Source of the DNA: Aegilops tauschii subsp. strangulata
Lineage: Eukaryota > Streptophyta > Magnoliopsida > Poales > Poaceae
Direction: 5' to 3'
Assembly (NCBI RefSeq): GCF_002575655.3
Contig: NC_053038.3
Span: 147,080,885 to 147,144,884 of the forward strand
Length of the DNA stretch: 64,000 bases
Shown here: positions 1 to 12,660 of the stretch, in pieces
How the letters are laid out: each line of letters begins with the position of its first letter
Position numbering within the stretch: position 1 is the stretch's first letter
Notes under the pieces: generated by a model
Seen by the model: only the letters and a program-made list of their open reading frames with translations
The model's database searches: none
Told to the model about the DNA's origin: nothing
Translations under genes and position numbers: made by a program

Positions 1-803
1 AGCATGCGGGTTTTGCTGTCAGGAAAGGCTCCAACATTAACACCAGAGTCTACCTTTATTGCACGTGCTATGGAGTCTATGAATCGAAGGTGTCGGAAGC
101 AAATAGACAGCAGACAAGACCACAGCAGACAAGACCACAGCCAGGACTAACTGCGGGGTTAAAATGAGGCCGAAGAGGGAAAAGGATGGAACACTTGTCG
201 TAAAAGAGATAGTCTAGGAACACAACCACAGGCTACAGCTCTCCCCCCAAATTCTTGTCTTCTTGCACTCCTACAGAAACTTTGTCAACACAATCTTGGA
301 GTACGTCAAGTACCTACAGTTAAAAGGCATTGAACACAGGCAAATCATGAGCATACTGGGCGACGATGACCCCGGTAGCTACTTCCTCAAAATGAATGCC
401 AAAGACCTGATTAACATGTAAGTAAAATTTTGTTCTCCTCACAGAAACCCCCTCCGTCTTTTTTCTCTGTCAGTACAAACATATTACACAACGCATGACC
501 TGATGCCAGTTCAACATGCATTTTTGAATGACTATTCACTTTTAATATGCAGCAAAGCAAAGAATTCAAGGATGGATGATGTGGACGATGTCCTAAAGAC
601 TGTCAACTTCTTTAGGAAGATGAAAGCGATAAACAAGGAATTCTTCTGCGACATACAAGTTGATGAGTCCAACAGTGTGAAGAACATATTCTGGGTGAAC
701 GCAAGCTGCCGAGGGGCATATCAAGGCTTTGGTGACTGCATAACGTTTGACACCACATACAAGACCAACAAGTACCGTATGCCACTTGGGGTGTTTGTGG
801 GTA
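1..803 (+). pseudogene. FAR1/MULE transposase pseudogene FAR1-A, 5' part
   Basis: This is the N-terminal part of a FAR1/FHY3-type Mutator-like transposase, a nuclear DNA-binding protein family derived from MULE transposases. The FAR1 zinc-binding domain is visible in two frames: GFAVRKGS and CYGVYES near 9-95, then DGTLVVKE and EHNH near 185-225. A donor GTAAGT follows position 417 and an acceptor TGCAG precedes 552. The second exon enters the transposase core with the first catalytic Asp in FDTTYKTNKYRMPLGVFVG. The copy is broken: a frameshift lies between the two halves of the FAR1 domain, an in-frame TAG sits at 215-217, and the reading is cut after GVFVG at 803 by a large insertion. It resumes at 28,857. 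The true start is left of the window. Family assignment is firm; the copy is a pseudogene. Confidence 0.85.
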
Positions 804-930
804 CTAGTAAGCTTGCACGTGCAACGCACGTCTCTGCAGTGGCATCTCGGGCGATGACTCCAGTGATACTGGTTTAGTGTGCAAGGTTCGTTCGAGCAAT
901 AGATGTCAGGGCGGCAGCCCCGAGAGCTTT

Positions 931-1214
931 GCAGCTTCGTTGACATAGACCTCATGTCTTGTGGGTTGAAACTATTGCAAGCATGTGGAATGCTTGTTTA
1001 CAGCTTCAATGACATGGCTCTTGTGTCTTGTGGGTTGAAACTATTGCAAGCATGTGGAATGCTTGTCTCCTCATCACTGCGGGAGAGTGCCTACTTTCTT
1101 TCTTGCATGTGGAATGCTTGTCTCCTCATCACCGCGGGAGAGTGCCTACTTTCTTTCTTGCATGTGGAATGCTTGTCTCCTCATCACCACGGGAGAGTGC
1201 CTACTTTCTTTCTT
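931..1214. repeat. Tandem repeats, 70-bp x2 then 55-bp x3
   Basis: A 70-bp unit beginning GCAGCTTC is repeated about 1.9 times (931-1066). From 1050 a 55-bp unit beginning GCATGTGGAATGCTTG is repeated three times (starts 1050, 1105, 1160) with one or two differences per copy. The two arrays overlap through the shared GCATGTGGAATGCTTG. The array lies about 125 bp from the CTAG end of the Helitron-like insertion. It also makes spurious overlapping ORFs in two frames, which are not taken as genes. Confidence 0.9.
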
Positions 1215-1260
1215 GCAGTGATGAAAGAGCAGCTTGTTCAACAGAGCAAGTTCCCTAGAT

Positions 1261-4200
1261 AGTGTGTTTGGTTGTTCAGCAGAGGGACTTCCCAAAAAAA
1301 GGCAAGTGTGTGTTTAGGGTGTTCTAGAGTGGGCTTGGCCCGTTTGTTTTGGTTTTCCATGATTTTGTTGACGGCCTTCTGTTTAATCAATGAAACAACA
1401 AAGCTTTTGCCTAATGTTTGAATTTATTTTTACTCAAACTCATTTACTCAACTAAAATTCAAATATATGGAACTTATTTTTGACCAGTAAAAAGGCATGC
1501 TGAACACAAAGGATAATTCTCATGTCTGCTTTGAAAACCCACACAAGATAGAATCGAATTAAGAATCCGCACAAGATAGAATCGAATTAAGAAGCAAAAC
1601 CATAGAGAAATAGACCTAAAATGTACAATTTCCTATACTTACTAATCCATGACTATCTTCTGCCAAATTTGCAGTGAAACATGTTCGTAACTTTAATACC
1701 TCTTAGAAAAAAGAAAGAGAAAACAGGCTATTCAGTGCCAAGCCTTTGGAATAATATAAAGGAATCATCTAATGAACTGATGGTTATAAAAAATTTTGAG
1801 AGCACATACTGAACTGTGGAATCACCTACTGAACTGAACTGATGGTTATACATCATACCAAATTCTAGATCAGATCATCAATAACACCAGAGGAAAAATC
1901 TTATAATCTTGCTTCAAATAACACCATCCACTGAATTTTACATTTTTACTAACCCAAACAATGTAAGTGTAGAAGGCAAAACGTTATTTCTGAATTTAAA
2001 CATTTTTACATGCTATACATTAGGATCTGGATATAAAGAGAGGAAATATATATCATGAGATGGAGTAGTGGAGCGGAGCACCTGCATCAGCGATCAATCT
2101 ATGGTAGGCAAGTGAATGATGCAGTGCCGCGTCTGCTGTTCACTTCAGTGGTGTCAAAGGGAAGTCGTGGCCAAACGAGGGAGATGCCCTTGACGGTCGT
2201 CCATCCCCTGGGAGCGCCCCTGTTCAATGCTTGCTGTGTCAAACAGTCAAGGAAGAGGTCGCTCCTAGTAATCTTGCACGCAAACAGGGTGCCAAACATT
2301 CTATAAATCAGACAGGGTAACTTGTTAGTATATCAACAAAGAAACTAATGATGCTACACCAAATCTGCCCTATTGTAGCATACGTGCAAGGTTACACAGT
2401 TACACCCGTGAAAACGTGAAAGGCTCCACAAAACATTGGAAGTTACAAAATTAGCAGGGCATATAGAACCGTGCTTTACATTGTCTGAGAGAACAGAACA
2501 GCCACACATCTTTTAAGTCATATCACAATCAGATTGGAAAGAGAGTAGCTTGCTAGTTCCAAAGCCTCCTTCAGTACCATCGTTGTACTATTATTTAGTA
2601 AAGCTCCTTAATACAAACTATCCTAACAGAACATCTCATCATTGTATGCATATATGCACATAAATTAGAAAAATAATATTAAAGGAGATGTGTAATATGT
2701 CCTAATATAATAAGGTGGATTGGCATGTACGGCGAACAAACCTGTGATGTCCCTCCAAGACATCTCTGCCCACAACATTCTTGGTGCTTTTTCCAGTGGC
2801 ATGAATAAACTATGTGTAGACATGCATAAATTATTATCAACATTGAACCGTCAGCATGTAAAAATACATAGCAATAACCCATTGGCAATAACAAGTACAG
2901 CCTTGATCCTGAGCCCATAGTTATTTAGCACCACCAACACTTTTTTAAGAAAAGAAAAAATCACCAGGGGATCCGAATTTCACAAAAAGCTTAGAAGTAT
3001 TTTCCTATCTTCTATATTCTGCTGCTGAAACAAAGCAAAGGAATCTTAGATATGTAAATTAGCACAAAGGATAGTAAATAAATCAAACAAAAAATTCCAC
3101 ATTCCACTAGACAACACTATGTTATGCAGTATTCATTCTAAAAGGCCACTGCTCTAAATTCTATAAGAGCACAACATCTTACAGAGGCAACCGGTGAGAT
3201 GAGGAGCGTGGCAGAAACATGCTGAATATGCATGAATGGACTTCAAAATTAGAGGCATACATGTAAAAACAGACATTGGAATTCCCAAGTGACCATTATT
3301 AACATTCGGGAACTATTTGTGTCAATGGAACTAATCATCAAGAAATGACATGAAAAGAAATTGTAGGTTCATCCCAAATAATTAATAAGCTCGAATGTAA
3401 TGCGCAATGCACGGCTGAACTAAAACAAGGCCAAAAAATAATTATTATGAGCTCATTAAAAGTGGACATCAACGAAACATCAATATATCTGTCGATCTCA
3501 TGTCTTTGAATGGCAATTAACCAGATCATCCAATGACCAATATTTTCATATTTGTCTATTTTTTTGGCAGATTACATTATATCAAAATATACAAATATAT
3601 CAAAACTTCAGGCATAATAGTCTTGAACAACTATCCAACTACACCGCTGTATAAGGATAATCATAATGCACACACCACAACAGGGACTTTTTTCCTTGAC
3701 ATTTGCATACAAAGTTACAGAACAAGCTCTTGAAATGGTTGTGACTAAATTACTCAAAAGATGTCAACAAAGTAAGATAATATATATTATAAGACTATTA
3801 TACATGCTAACTATGCACATTTTTTGTTGTTATAAATAAATGGTATACTTGTGACTCTCCGTTAATCGCCTAGCTCCATGGATGCATTCCCAAAGATATA
3901 AGCCATCTCCTTAGCTTTTAGCATACCTCGAGTATTGTGACGCTAATGGTCGAACATTCAAATTAAACTTTAACAACGCCGTATCCTATGCATCCAGCTG
4001 GGTTGCGTATCCCTGCATCCGCAGCCCATAAGTAATGGAAATATTGACAAAATGAGAATTAGAAACATAGAGTAGAAATTCACCTGCGCTCAATGGGTCT
4101 AGGTTCATTGCCCTGAGACTGATTGTCGCAGCAAGTTTCACAAGCTCTTAACTCTCCGCTCGCTCCTTCCACTGGCTCTGATGTAAGACATGAAATAGTA

Positions 4201-4968
4201 TAAATTGATGTCGCTCATTGTGGTTGAAATAAAGAACTTGTCCTTTAAATTCAGTAAAATGCACCTGATTTATATGATGGTGTTCTCTTTTGGAAAAATA
4301 ATTAATGGGGTAGTGAGCAATAGTACAGGGAGGGTGATGATCATTTACAAACAATCATGCTAATTGAAACACTTCTTATCCCAATCAAACTGAAACGAAT
4401 AATTAGAGGAAAAGAAGGAGCAAAACTTTGCCCTGAATTCGCACTAAAAGAAACCAGACTTGATACAAGAGTATAATCTAAGAGAAGAAACAGAATATGA
4501 CATCAGCAGTCAAAGGAACTATTTTTGCTTTTTAAGTTAAATCTATTAATCATGCCGATCATCTATCATGCATCACTCATGTAGCACGACGATGTAACAG
4601 GAACATAATTAGTACATCGCTTTTGGCCTTTTGCAGCATTAACATGTGCACGGAAAATGAACAAGCTGGCATGTGCCCTGCAAAATTTCTCTGACCGTTG
4701 TCACAAACAGAGCGCATCTAGCCTGTCTGCTACTTGCCTTGCAAACATAACCTGATGCTCTAGCTCTATGACCGTGTCAAGCACGACCCTATTTTGACAA
4801 TTGTGTAAGGAAGAATCAGGAACTATGTAGTACACAAATCAAAAGTCCACATTATCTCTTCTTATCAAAAACAGGGAACACAAATGAATCTTCAATCTAG
4901 GAGAACAATCCCGAATCAGCGACCCAATCAGAGGATCAGAGCAATGAAACGATCAGAGAGGAAGGCAC
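1261..4968. other. AT-rich non-coding stretch of the insertion
   Basis: No supported gene is seen in 3.7 kb. A 28-bp direct duplication starts at 1542 and 1570 (CACAAGATAGAATCGAATT...). Small ORFs near 2,100-2,300 and 2,680-2,920 are on the - strand and could be exon remnants of the possible gene starting near 5,300, but no splice-consistent reading could be built. Confidence 0.5.
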
Positions 4969-5307
4969 TCACCAGAAAATGAGCGTCGTGCCGCCGAGGT
5001 TTAGGGGTGACCGCCTGCCGCTTGGCATGGCGCAGCTTGCATGAGGGGTGGAGAGAGGCCAGATCCAGCGAAGGGAAGCAGGGCGTGGCCCGATCGCACC
5101 ATGGTGCCTACCGCCACCGCTGATTGGCGGATTCCTCGCCACCACCAGAAGCAGCCACTCGCGGCGCCATCCCGGGCGTGGAATTCTGGCCGCCTCCTGT
5201 GCGGCATCCTCCACACTGCGCAGCATAGACTGCATGACTGGGGGCAGTTCCGGCGGCGTAGGAAGCGTGGTCGGGGCAGAAGGCGTTGCGTAGGGATGTG
5301 ATGCCAT
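4969..5307 (-). other. Possible first exon of an unrecognised - strand gene
   Basis: A 112-codon GC-rich ORF opens with MASHPYATPSAPTT, rich in Pro, Ala and Thr. It faces away from FAR1-B, about 420 bp from its first ATG, and sits next to AT-rich DNA that could hold introns. No domain is recognised. The GC-rich block also supports ORFs on the other strand, so it could equally be 5' flank or promoter of FAR1-B with no coding role. Confidence 0.2.
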
Positions 5308-5728
5308 GAACGCGAGGTGAGGGTCGTGTCTTCTCCGGCATACTCGGCGGTGGCGGCGTACCTAGAAGCGGAGGATGCGTCCTTTTCGATCTGGGCTAGA
5401 GAAAAAGGGTGAGTGAAAGGCCGGTGCTAGGCGTAGGTCGGATGATTTTCTCAATTTATAAACCGCGTTCGCGTCCGTCCGATCGAACAACCCTGGTCTG
5501 TCCGATCTCTGAGCTGAACCACGCGCACGCTCCCACCTCCGCCCCGCGAGCCGTTGCAGCTGACGGCCTGTTGCAATGAAACTTTGACCGATCCCCACCT
5601 GTGACCGCAGATCGCGGGCGCTTCCCTCCACCAGGGATAGGTCGCGATCTACTACGACGACCGGCGGCCGCCTCCCCTTCCCTCCACCTCTTCCCCACCC
5701 CAACCCCACCCCCCACCCCCTGCCCGCG

Positions 5729-8700
5729 ATGGCGCACCACATCGTCAGAGACATGGCCTACTCCGCCATAGGTGGTAGCTCCGGCGAGGGTTCGGCTGTT
5801 CCCCGGCGGACGACTTCAGCTCCGGCGAGCGCCTTCGATCTCAGGCGACAAAGTTCTGCTATGCGCATGTACCGAGATCCTCCCATTGTTTTCTCTGATG
5901 CTCCTCCGGCTGGATCCGCTGCAAATTGGGTGAGCTTCCCCTGCTGCCAAATCCTCTGAAATCCTCCACTTGTTTATGTGCTGCATTGACATTTGCCAGT
6001 TATGCTCATTGGATGTTGCTATGCTAATTGGTTTTAATTCACAAAAAGTAGAAAAAACAAAAATGTTTGAAACTACACATTGTGTTGCTTTGGTTCAGTT
6101 CAGTAACAAGAAAAAAAAAGGTTGTGTAAAATTGGAAAAGGTTACTTTCAGTGACCCTGAATGTTGCTTTGATTCAGAGAATGCAACAGCACTGCATGTT
6201 TGCTTGCTTTAAATTCAGAGGATGTAAGACTACTGAATGTTTGCTTTGCTTTAGATTTCAGATATTGCAAAAAAATGTTGAAAATTCAGCTTCAGAAAAA
6301 TATTTTTGCTGCTGAAAATAGCAAAAAACAGTAGTAGATTAGAGACCTTATGCATGTTATAGTGGTGTTAGTCTATGGATTTCAGCAAGCACAAAAACTC
6401 TATGATGAAAAAAATGTTATTTGAAGTTGATAAAAAAGTTATGCAGCACCAAAACATGTCGTAAAATGTACTACTACAGTACTACCTATAGATCTTATAA
6501 ACATGCTGCAATGAAAAAATATACTACTGATATACATGTTGATGTTTCATCTATAAAAATGTTTCTATTGCAAAGAAATGTTGACCTCAAATACTGTTCA
6601 ACTGCTACTGATGGTGTTGTTCTACTGTTGTTGCAATGATGTAGCATACCGAAGATGGGGCGGCAAATGAGGAGAGTTTTGTTCAGCAACCTTTCACAAG
6701 TCATGGTGGTGGGGATTCAGATGGTGTCCTAAACACTCACGGTGGAATGCATGATGCAGATGAGGATGATGATATTTCATCTCAGCCACTTCTGCCCTAT
6801 GTTGGCATGGAATTTGACTCAATTGAAGATGCCCAAAAGTTCTATAATGACTACGCATTTGGAACGGGTTTTGGCTCACGCATAGCTTCCTCAAAAAACA
6901 GCCAGAAGAAAGGTCCACAACAACTTATCAAGAGGGTCTTCCAATGTGTGCATACTGGCAAACCGGAGACTACATGTGAGACAAGCAGCCACTCAGAAGG
7001 AATTGCAGCAGGGGGAAGCTCATCAAGCAAGCAGGCCGGGGTTGAAATGGATGTGACAGTCAAGCGTCAGAGGAATCGGATTACGCGTTATGATTGCAAA
7101 GCTCATATGATTGTTGGCTTCAGGGGCAATAAGTGGGTTGTTACCTACTTTGTTGCACAGCATACACACCCTTTGATGCAGCATGAGGAGATTGTGAGGT
7201 TCTACCGCTCACACCGCAAAATTCCAGAAGAAGATTACCAACTACTGATGACAATGCATGATGTAAACTTGTCAACTACAAATTGCATGGGAATGCTTGG
7301 AATGGTCCATGGCGGAGACCGGAGGAAACTGCCATATGTGAAGAGGGATGTTTCAAATGCGCGTTCCAAGCTGCGACAAAATCAGTCATTCCAGGACATG
7401 GATATGACGGTTGCTTACTTTAAGAGGCGTCAAGCTGAGAATGCTCAATTCTACTACAGAAGTTGACAAAGAAACAAACGAAGTGACAGCTCTGTTTTGG
7501 GTGGATGGAAGGACAAGAGGATTGTACCCAAAGTACAAAGATTGTGTGTTCTTTGACACAACATTTTGCACAAATCGGTACAATCTGCCTTTCGCTCCTA
7601 TTGTTGGTGTGAACAACCACTTGCAAACCGTGCTGCCAGGTTGTGCCTTGGTGCCAAATGAACAAATAGAAACTTTCAAGTGGGTGTTTCAACATTGGAT
7701 GATTGCAATGAATAATGAGCACCTGTTGCACCTAATGACTGACCAGGACAAGGCAATGGAAACAGCAATAAAAGATGTCTTCCCAAACACAGTGCATTGG
7801 TGCTGCAAATGGCACGTCCAGCGAAAAGCAAGGGAAAAGTTGGGTAGGATCCTGAGCATGGATGAAAATTTTGAGCAGGTTTTCTATGGGGTTATCAATG
7901 ATTCGGAGACGGTGGATGAGTTCGAGGAGAATTGGCAGCATATGCTGCATTGCTTTGACTTGGTTGACAACAGACATCTAAGCAACATGTGGCGTAAGCG
8001 AGAGACCTGGGCTCCAGCATACTTCCGAAAGAACTTCTTCCCATTTACAAGCACTACAGGGCGGTCTGAGGGTCTCAACTCCTACTTCAAGACATTTGTC
8101 AACCCTCAAGACTCTGTCTGGAGATTTGTACAACAATATGAGGTGCTTCAAGAAACAATGTTGGACCGTGAAGACAATCAAGCTTTCATAGGCCACGCAA
8201 CAACTGCACCACTTTACTCAAGGTATGTGTGTGCTTTGTAGAGAGAAAAAGTTAGAACAGGGAACTTGAAAAACTCAAAATCATTGACCTTTTCATTGCA
8301 ACATTCAGGTACAACTTTGAGCGCCAAGCAGTTCACTTCTATACCCGAAGCGTGTTTCTCAAGTTTTAAAAAGAGGTCATGGCATCAATAGGCTTCATCA
8401 TGAACCTGGCCCCTGCTCTTGACAATGCAAGCGTGAGGTTTGAGCTGCACTCAAATTACTTTGAGAACCCCCGAATATTTTCAGTGAATGTTGTGTTGGC
8501 AGAGGAGAAGTTTGAATGCAGCTGCAACTGTTTTGAGATGAATGGGATTATTTGTGCACACATCATAAGGGTAATGGTGCATCTCAATGTCCAAAAAATT
8601 CCACAAAGATACATGCTAGAGAGGTGGTCAGAAGCTGCGACAACGGCAATGAGCGGTGGTGGATGTCTCCTAGATTTTGGGCACCCTGCAACCAACACTC

Positions 8701-9287
8701 TCAAGTACAATGCCTTGTGCAGAAAGTATACATGGTTGGCTTCACAAGCTTGCAGCAACGATCTTGCCTACAAAATAATGAATGATGCAGCTCACCAACT
8801 TGAGCCCCTCATAGCTGCAGCAAAGCAAGGGGCGCTCCCAGAACAACAGGAAGCAAATCAGCGGCAAGCAATGCAACAGCAACAACAAACCCCCGAGCCA
8901 ACCACTGTGCCGCAACCTGATGGCGATGCCATGCTTCATAACCCCGCACGTGTTCCAAAAAAAGGGCGTTCGACTGAAAAATCAAAGAGGAGAAAGACTC
9001 TGCTTGAGCAACGAGAAGATGCACATAAGAATAAAGCTAAGAAAGATGAAAAGAAGCAAACCAAGCCCAGAGGAAAACCTGGACCAAAGAAGAAAGCACC
9101 TCCTTGCTCGTACTGCAACGAAGAAGGTCACGGTGTCCAAACATGCCAGTACTTGAAGGCTGCAATGGGGGTCAAAAAATGTCCCTACTGTGAAGAGCAA
9201 GGTCATGCTGTGCAAGAATGTCCCTACCTAAAAGCTGCAATGAAGACAGATGCTAGCATGGCTAGAGCAACAAAGCTTAGGCTGTGA
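5729..9287 (+). pseudogene. FAR1/MULE transposase-like gene FAR1-B, nearly complete but broken
   Basis: The three-exon gene reads 5729-5929, 6645-8222 and 8309-9287, with donor GTGAGC at 5930 and GTATGT at 8223. Domain order: a short exon 1; FAR1 DNA-binding domain from MEFDSIEDAQKFYNDYA through C-terminal HTHPL; MULE transposase core with Asp in FFDTTFCTNRY, Asp in LMTDQDKAM and a conserved Glu in GRSEGLNSYF; SWIM zinc finger CSCNCFEMNGIICAH; a Gln and Lys-rich linker; and two C-terminal CCHC-type knuckles (CSYCNEEGHGVQTC and CPYCEEQGHAVQEC). A 1-bp insertion near 7,461 shifts frame and CAA has apparently become TAA at 8367-8369, so no full protein is expected. It is clearly a different sequence from FAR1-A. 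It faces the ULP1-like gene tail to tail, like transposase and accessory genes of MuDR-type elements. Confidence 0.88.
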
Positions 9288-10302
9288 TCAACTTCGACCA
9301 GAAAAAGAAAAAGAAAACTCTCTTGCTACTACACATTTGTAATATTGGTTACATAGATTAGTTTGTTGACAAAGAGAATGGTGCAATTTACATTAGAGGA
9401 CAAAAAGTAGTTATTTCATCATGCATTGAGTTGTGCCTGATATAATGTTCTTCTTTTTCTGAAATTACAATTCCCCCTGTTGCTTATGATATTGTTGCTA
9501 GCTCATTGTACTTCCACCATTGTAGCTTTTATTTTCAAAGGTTTCCTTGGGACAACAATGCATGATGTTGTTGCTGGCTACTTAAACATACAAGTACATT
9601 GAAGCATCCTGTTTTAAAAACTTTTCCATAAAAAACACACTGGAGAAACTGCAGCAAAAACTTTTGACATGCCCGTTGCCACATAGAAAGGATATTGCAT
9701 TACATTTCCTTTTGTTTTAGTGAGATTGAAAAGTTATGAAGATGAAGAGAAACAATAGCCCGACAATCGCCCCAACCCCACCCTATTGTTGCGATTATTC
9801 AACTTTGCACACGATTACATGTGTGAGTACAGTGTATTGACTTTCATTGATGATGTCGAACTTCACTGTAATTACTAAATCCATATAAAAAAGATGGTAT
9901 ATATATATGATTAATAGAGATACTAGCAGATACACTATAACTACTTGTGAGAAAAAAAAGATCTCAAGCCAGGTACGGTCAAAGTATATCAACAATCTTC
10001 TTGAAAAGGCAAGTAAAAAACAAATAATCCTTGCATAAGCTGACAAACAATCTTGAATAGGCTTCACAAAAACAAATCCTTGCATACAGTCACACACTGA
10101 AACATTCATGTGCTTCATTCAGAGTTGCATTGTGAAAAAAGTTCAGTTGAGCTGGCTAGAAGAACAAGCTCTCAACTACACTCGAGCTGGCTACAAGAAC
10201 ATGCTCCCAACTACACTCTAGCTACCTACAAAAACTCGCGTCAGCAGTACTAGGCCACCGCCGCCACGACTCCTCCTGTTGCAGAAGCTCGAAAACCCCC
10301 AT
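9288..10302. other. Convergent intergenic spacer
   Basis: About 1 kb of AT-rich DNA separates the 3' ends of FAR1-B and the ULP1-like gene. It should hold both polyadenylation regions. No gene, repeat or terminal inverted repeat was recognised. Confidence 0.5.
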
Positions 10303-12143
10303 CTAACGCTGAAGAAGCAGCTTCAGCTGATGCGCGGGGTCCAACTTGTTGCTTGGGTGTCTCAACAGATCTGCTCCAATGCGTTTCCGAAGGTTTGGGA
10401 TGTAATCCTAGGAAGCAATAAGACAGGAAACAAGTAAAAATTTAGTCATGAAACAGATCCCAATCAAGTTGAGAAGAATTACACAAAAAAATATGGTTTG
10501 CTATCTAAAGAAAATACCTCGCCAAATGACAGCATAACAAGGCCATCCCAATTCTCCACGTATAAAATACTATAGTAGCCACAGTTATAGCTGAAAAAAA
10601 TAGAAGGTATATAGTTATGAAATGCAAAAGCAGCTTTAGGTGAAAAAAGAGAAAAATGTCTCTAAATGCAAAATAAACACATATTCTGCTGGGACAAAAA
10701 TGCTTACTAAGTTTTTTGTTGAGGGTAATCAAGTGGGGTGAATAGCGAGTAAGACTCGAGATTGTGCTTAAAAAGTGGCTCCCTCATTGCAACACTCTTG
10801 ATGTTTGCGACCTGATCAAACCCGATAGAACATGGACAAACAAAATGCATAAGTGTGCGGTGTGGAAAAGAAAAAAGAAGGAAAAGATTTGTTGCGCCAA
10901 ACTCCAACAGGAGCATTACCACATTCTTAGTGATCCTGTCCATCTCAAAAAGGTCTTCCGAGTTCCTAATGGAGTCAAAGATATTGAACTCCTTTTGGGT
11001 GATGTTAACAACTACTACTGCCCAGTGCTTTTGTGTACAACCATGAAGAATAGCTGCAATGCATCAAAACAAAGCAGAACCAGAAAATCCATTTAGAAAA
11101 AAATGTAAAAAAATAGAAAAAGAATGCAAGATGGAACAAGATAAGAACTTACCAGGTCAGATTTTGAAATGTGATTTTGTAAGCAAGCATTCTTGAATTC
11201 TTTTTCGCACACCTTCGGATCAAACACATCTGGCTCAGCACTGAGTTTCAACTGATGGAGAAAAGCACAAATCAAAACAAATATTAGAGGGCAGACCACA
11301 ACTATATGATAAATCAAAAAAGCATTGAAACAATAGATAGAAAAAAAAGAGATTTGAACACTGACACTCATCAACACTGAGAAAACAAATTTTTTTGGCT
11401 TCTTCTTCTTCACTGACTGATCATAGTTGAATGTCTTCAGGTATAAGGTCATGACCTCATTGTCAATCTCCGCTCTTGGCGTTAGAGATGCATGAAAATT
11501 CTCGAGAGATATATGGAAGCCATCTATTTCAATGAAGTCGGGCCTGCAAAAGAAAATTTGTGTTGATTTTAGATAAAAACAGCAAGAGATATGCTCACAT
11601 ATCAAACTCTTTCATCTATGGAAACACAAAAAAAAAGATTTCAGGCAAAAATGAGTAATAGAAAAGCATCATCATATGACTCACAGAAGCTCGTTTTTCT
11701 TTGGTTTTCTTGTCTTGTATCTAGTCATTACATACTGATGGTGTAAGGCATCACCGTGTGCATCAACCTTAATCTTCTTCATCGTTGGCACATTGTCTGG
11801 GGAGACAGCCACCCTTTTCTTCTTTGACTGTTTACCAAGACTGTTGGACTCACCCCTGACCGCAACATTCGCCTCGGTTGTCTCGTGCAAATCCACTACT
11901 ACTGCACAACATTGCAACAACACAAAAAACAGAAAGAAAAATGAGAATGCAAAAAGGAAACGCACTGAGAGAACTCTTAGATAAAAAGGAGCTTGTGTTC
12001 TGAAGCAAGAAAAAACCTTGAGGTCCATCGGAGGAAGCGTTTTTGAATGAGATGGGGGACACATCAAACATAGGCCCCGGAATGTCGTTTGCCCTAGGGA
12101 GCTTTGGAGCTGTGTCAAATGTTCCAGTTGGGAGGTTGCTAGG
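10303..12143 (-). pseudogene. ULP1/C48 cysteine protease-like gene, 3' part with catalytic domain
   Basis: These are the last exons of a ULP1-like (SUMO-protease-type, peptidase C48) gene. Splice-consistent exons on the - strand are 12143-12017, 11901-11685, 11543 to about 11,380, 11251-11153, 11053-10708, 10590-10518 and 10407-10303 (TAG). Landmarks: a Lys/Arg-rich linker (QSKKKRVAV, TMKKIKV), then FIEIDGFHISLENF and EVMTLYLKTFNYDQ, catalytic His in HWAVVVVN, Asp in NIFDSI, Gln in DYPQQKTYY and Cys in NCGYYSILYVENW. The usual Asp before Cys-Gly is Asn here. Codon phases match across six introns. The 5' part continues at 25,123 beyond a Gypsy insertion; removing the insertion joins PQVEKP to SNLPTGTF in frame. 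Such genes are known as passengers of plant MULEs. Confidence 0.8.
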
Positions 12144-12660
12144 TGTCGTGGAATTGTCACGGCAGATGTCCTCGTGCAAGGACTTAGTCGTGGAGCCATC
12201 GCAGCTAGGAAGCTTAAAGGGGTTAAACGGGACAAAGGACACGAGGATTATACTGGTTCGGCCCCTTACGGTGAAGGTAAAGCCTACGTCCAGTTGAGGT
12301 GGTATTACTTAGGGTTTCGATGACTAGGAGCTAAACCGCTCTGCTTGGCTATCGATCTGATGTTGCTTGTCCTGAACCGCCGACGGGTCGTCCCTTTATA
12401 TAGAGAGGTTGACGCCCAGCGACTCTTAGAGTCCCAGCCGGCTTATAACAGTGTCCGGCTCGGACTCTTAACTATTCTTTCCTTACACTACAAGTCTTGC
12501 CATAACGGTGGTCTATCACTACGGGCCTTAAGCCGCCTCCGGGTCTTAAGCCCATTACTGAACCGCCATCCTCAGCTTGGCACTAGGCTTCACGTGATGA
12601 TCATTATGACGTAACCCGGCCCCTCCTGGGTGGGTGACTCTAATGGTTATATCCTCAACA
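12144..12660 (-). repeat. 3' LTR of the Tat-type Gypsy
   Basis: It runs TGTTGAGG to CCACGACA in sense (- strand) direction and has the same length as its partner at 24606-25122. Upstream in sense direction is a short purine-rich stretch, TCTGGGGCCTAA, fitting a polypurine tract. Confidence 0.95.

Noticed and set aside
903..1262. 119-aa ORF with Leu/Cys-rich repeats as a small repeat protein
   Set aside because: It is produced by the 55- and 70-bp tandem repeats and is open in two frames; no start context or neighbours support it.
12043..12614. ORFs spanning the Gypsy LTR edge (both strands)
   Set aside because: They run across a proven LTR boundary at 12,144 and have no independent support.
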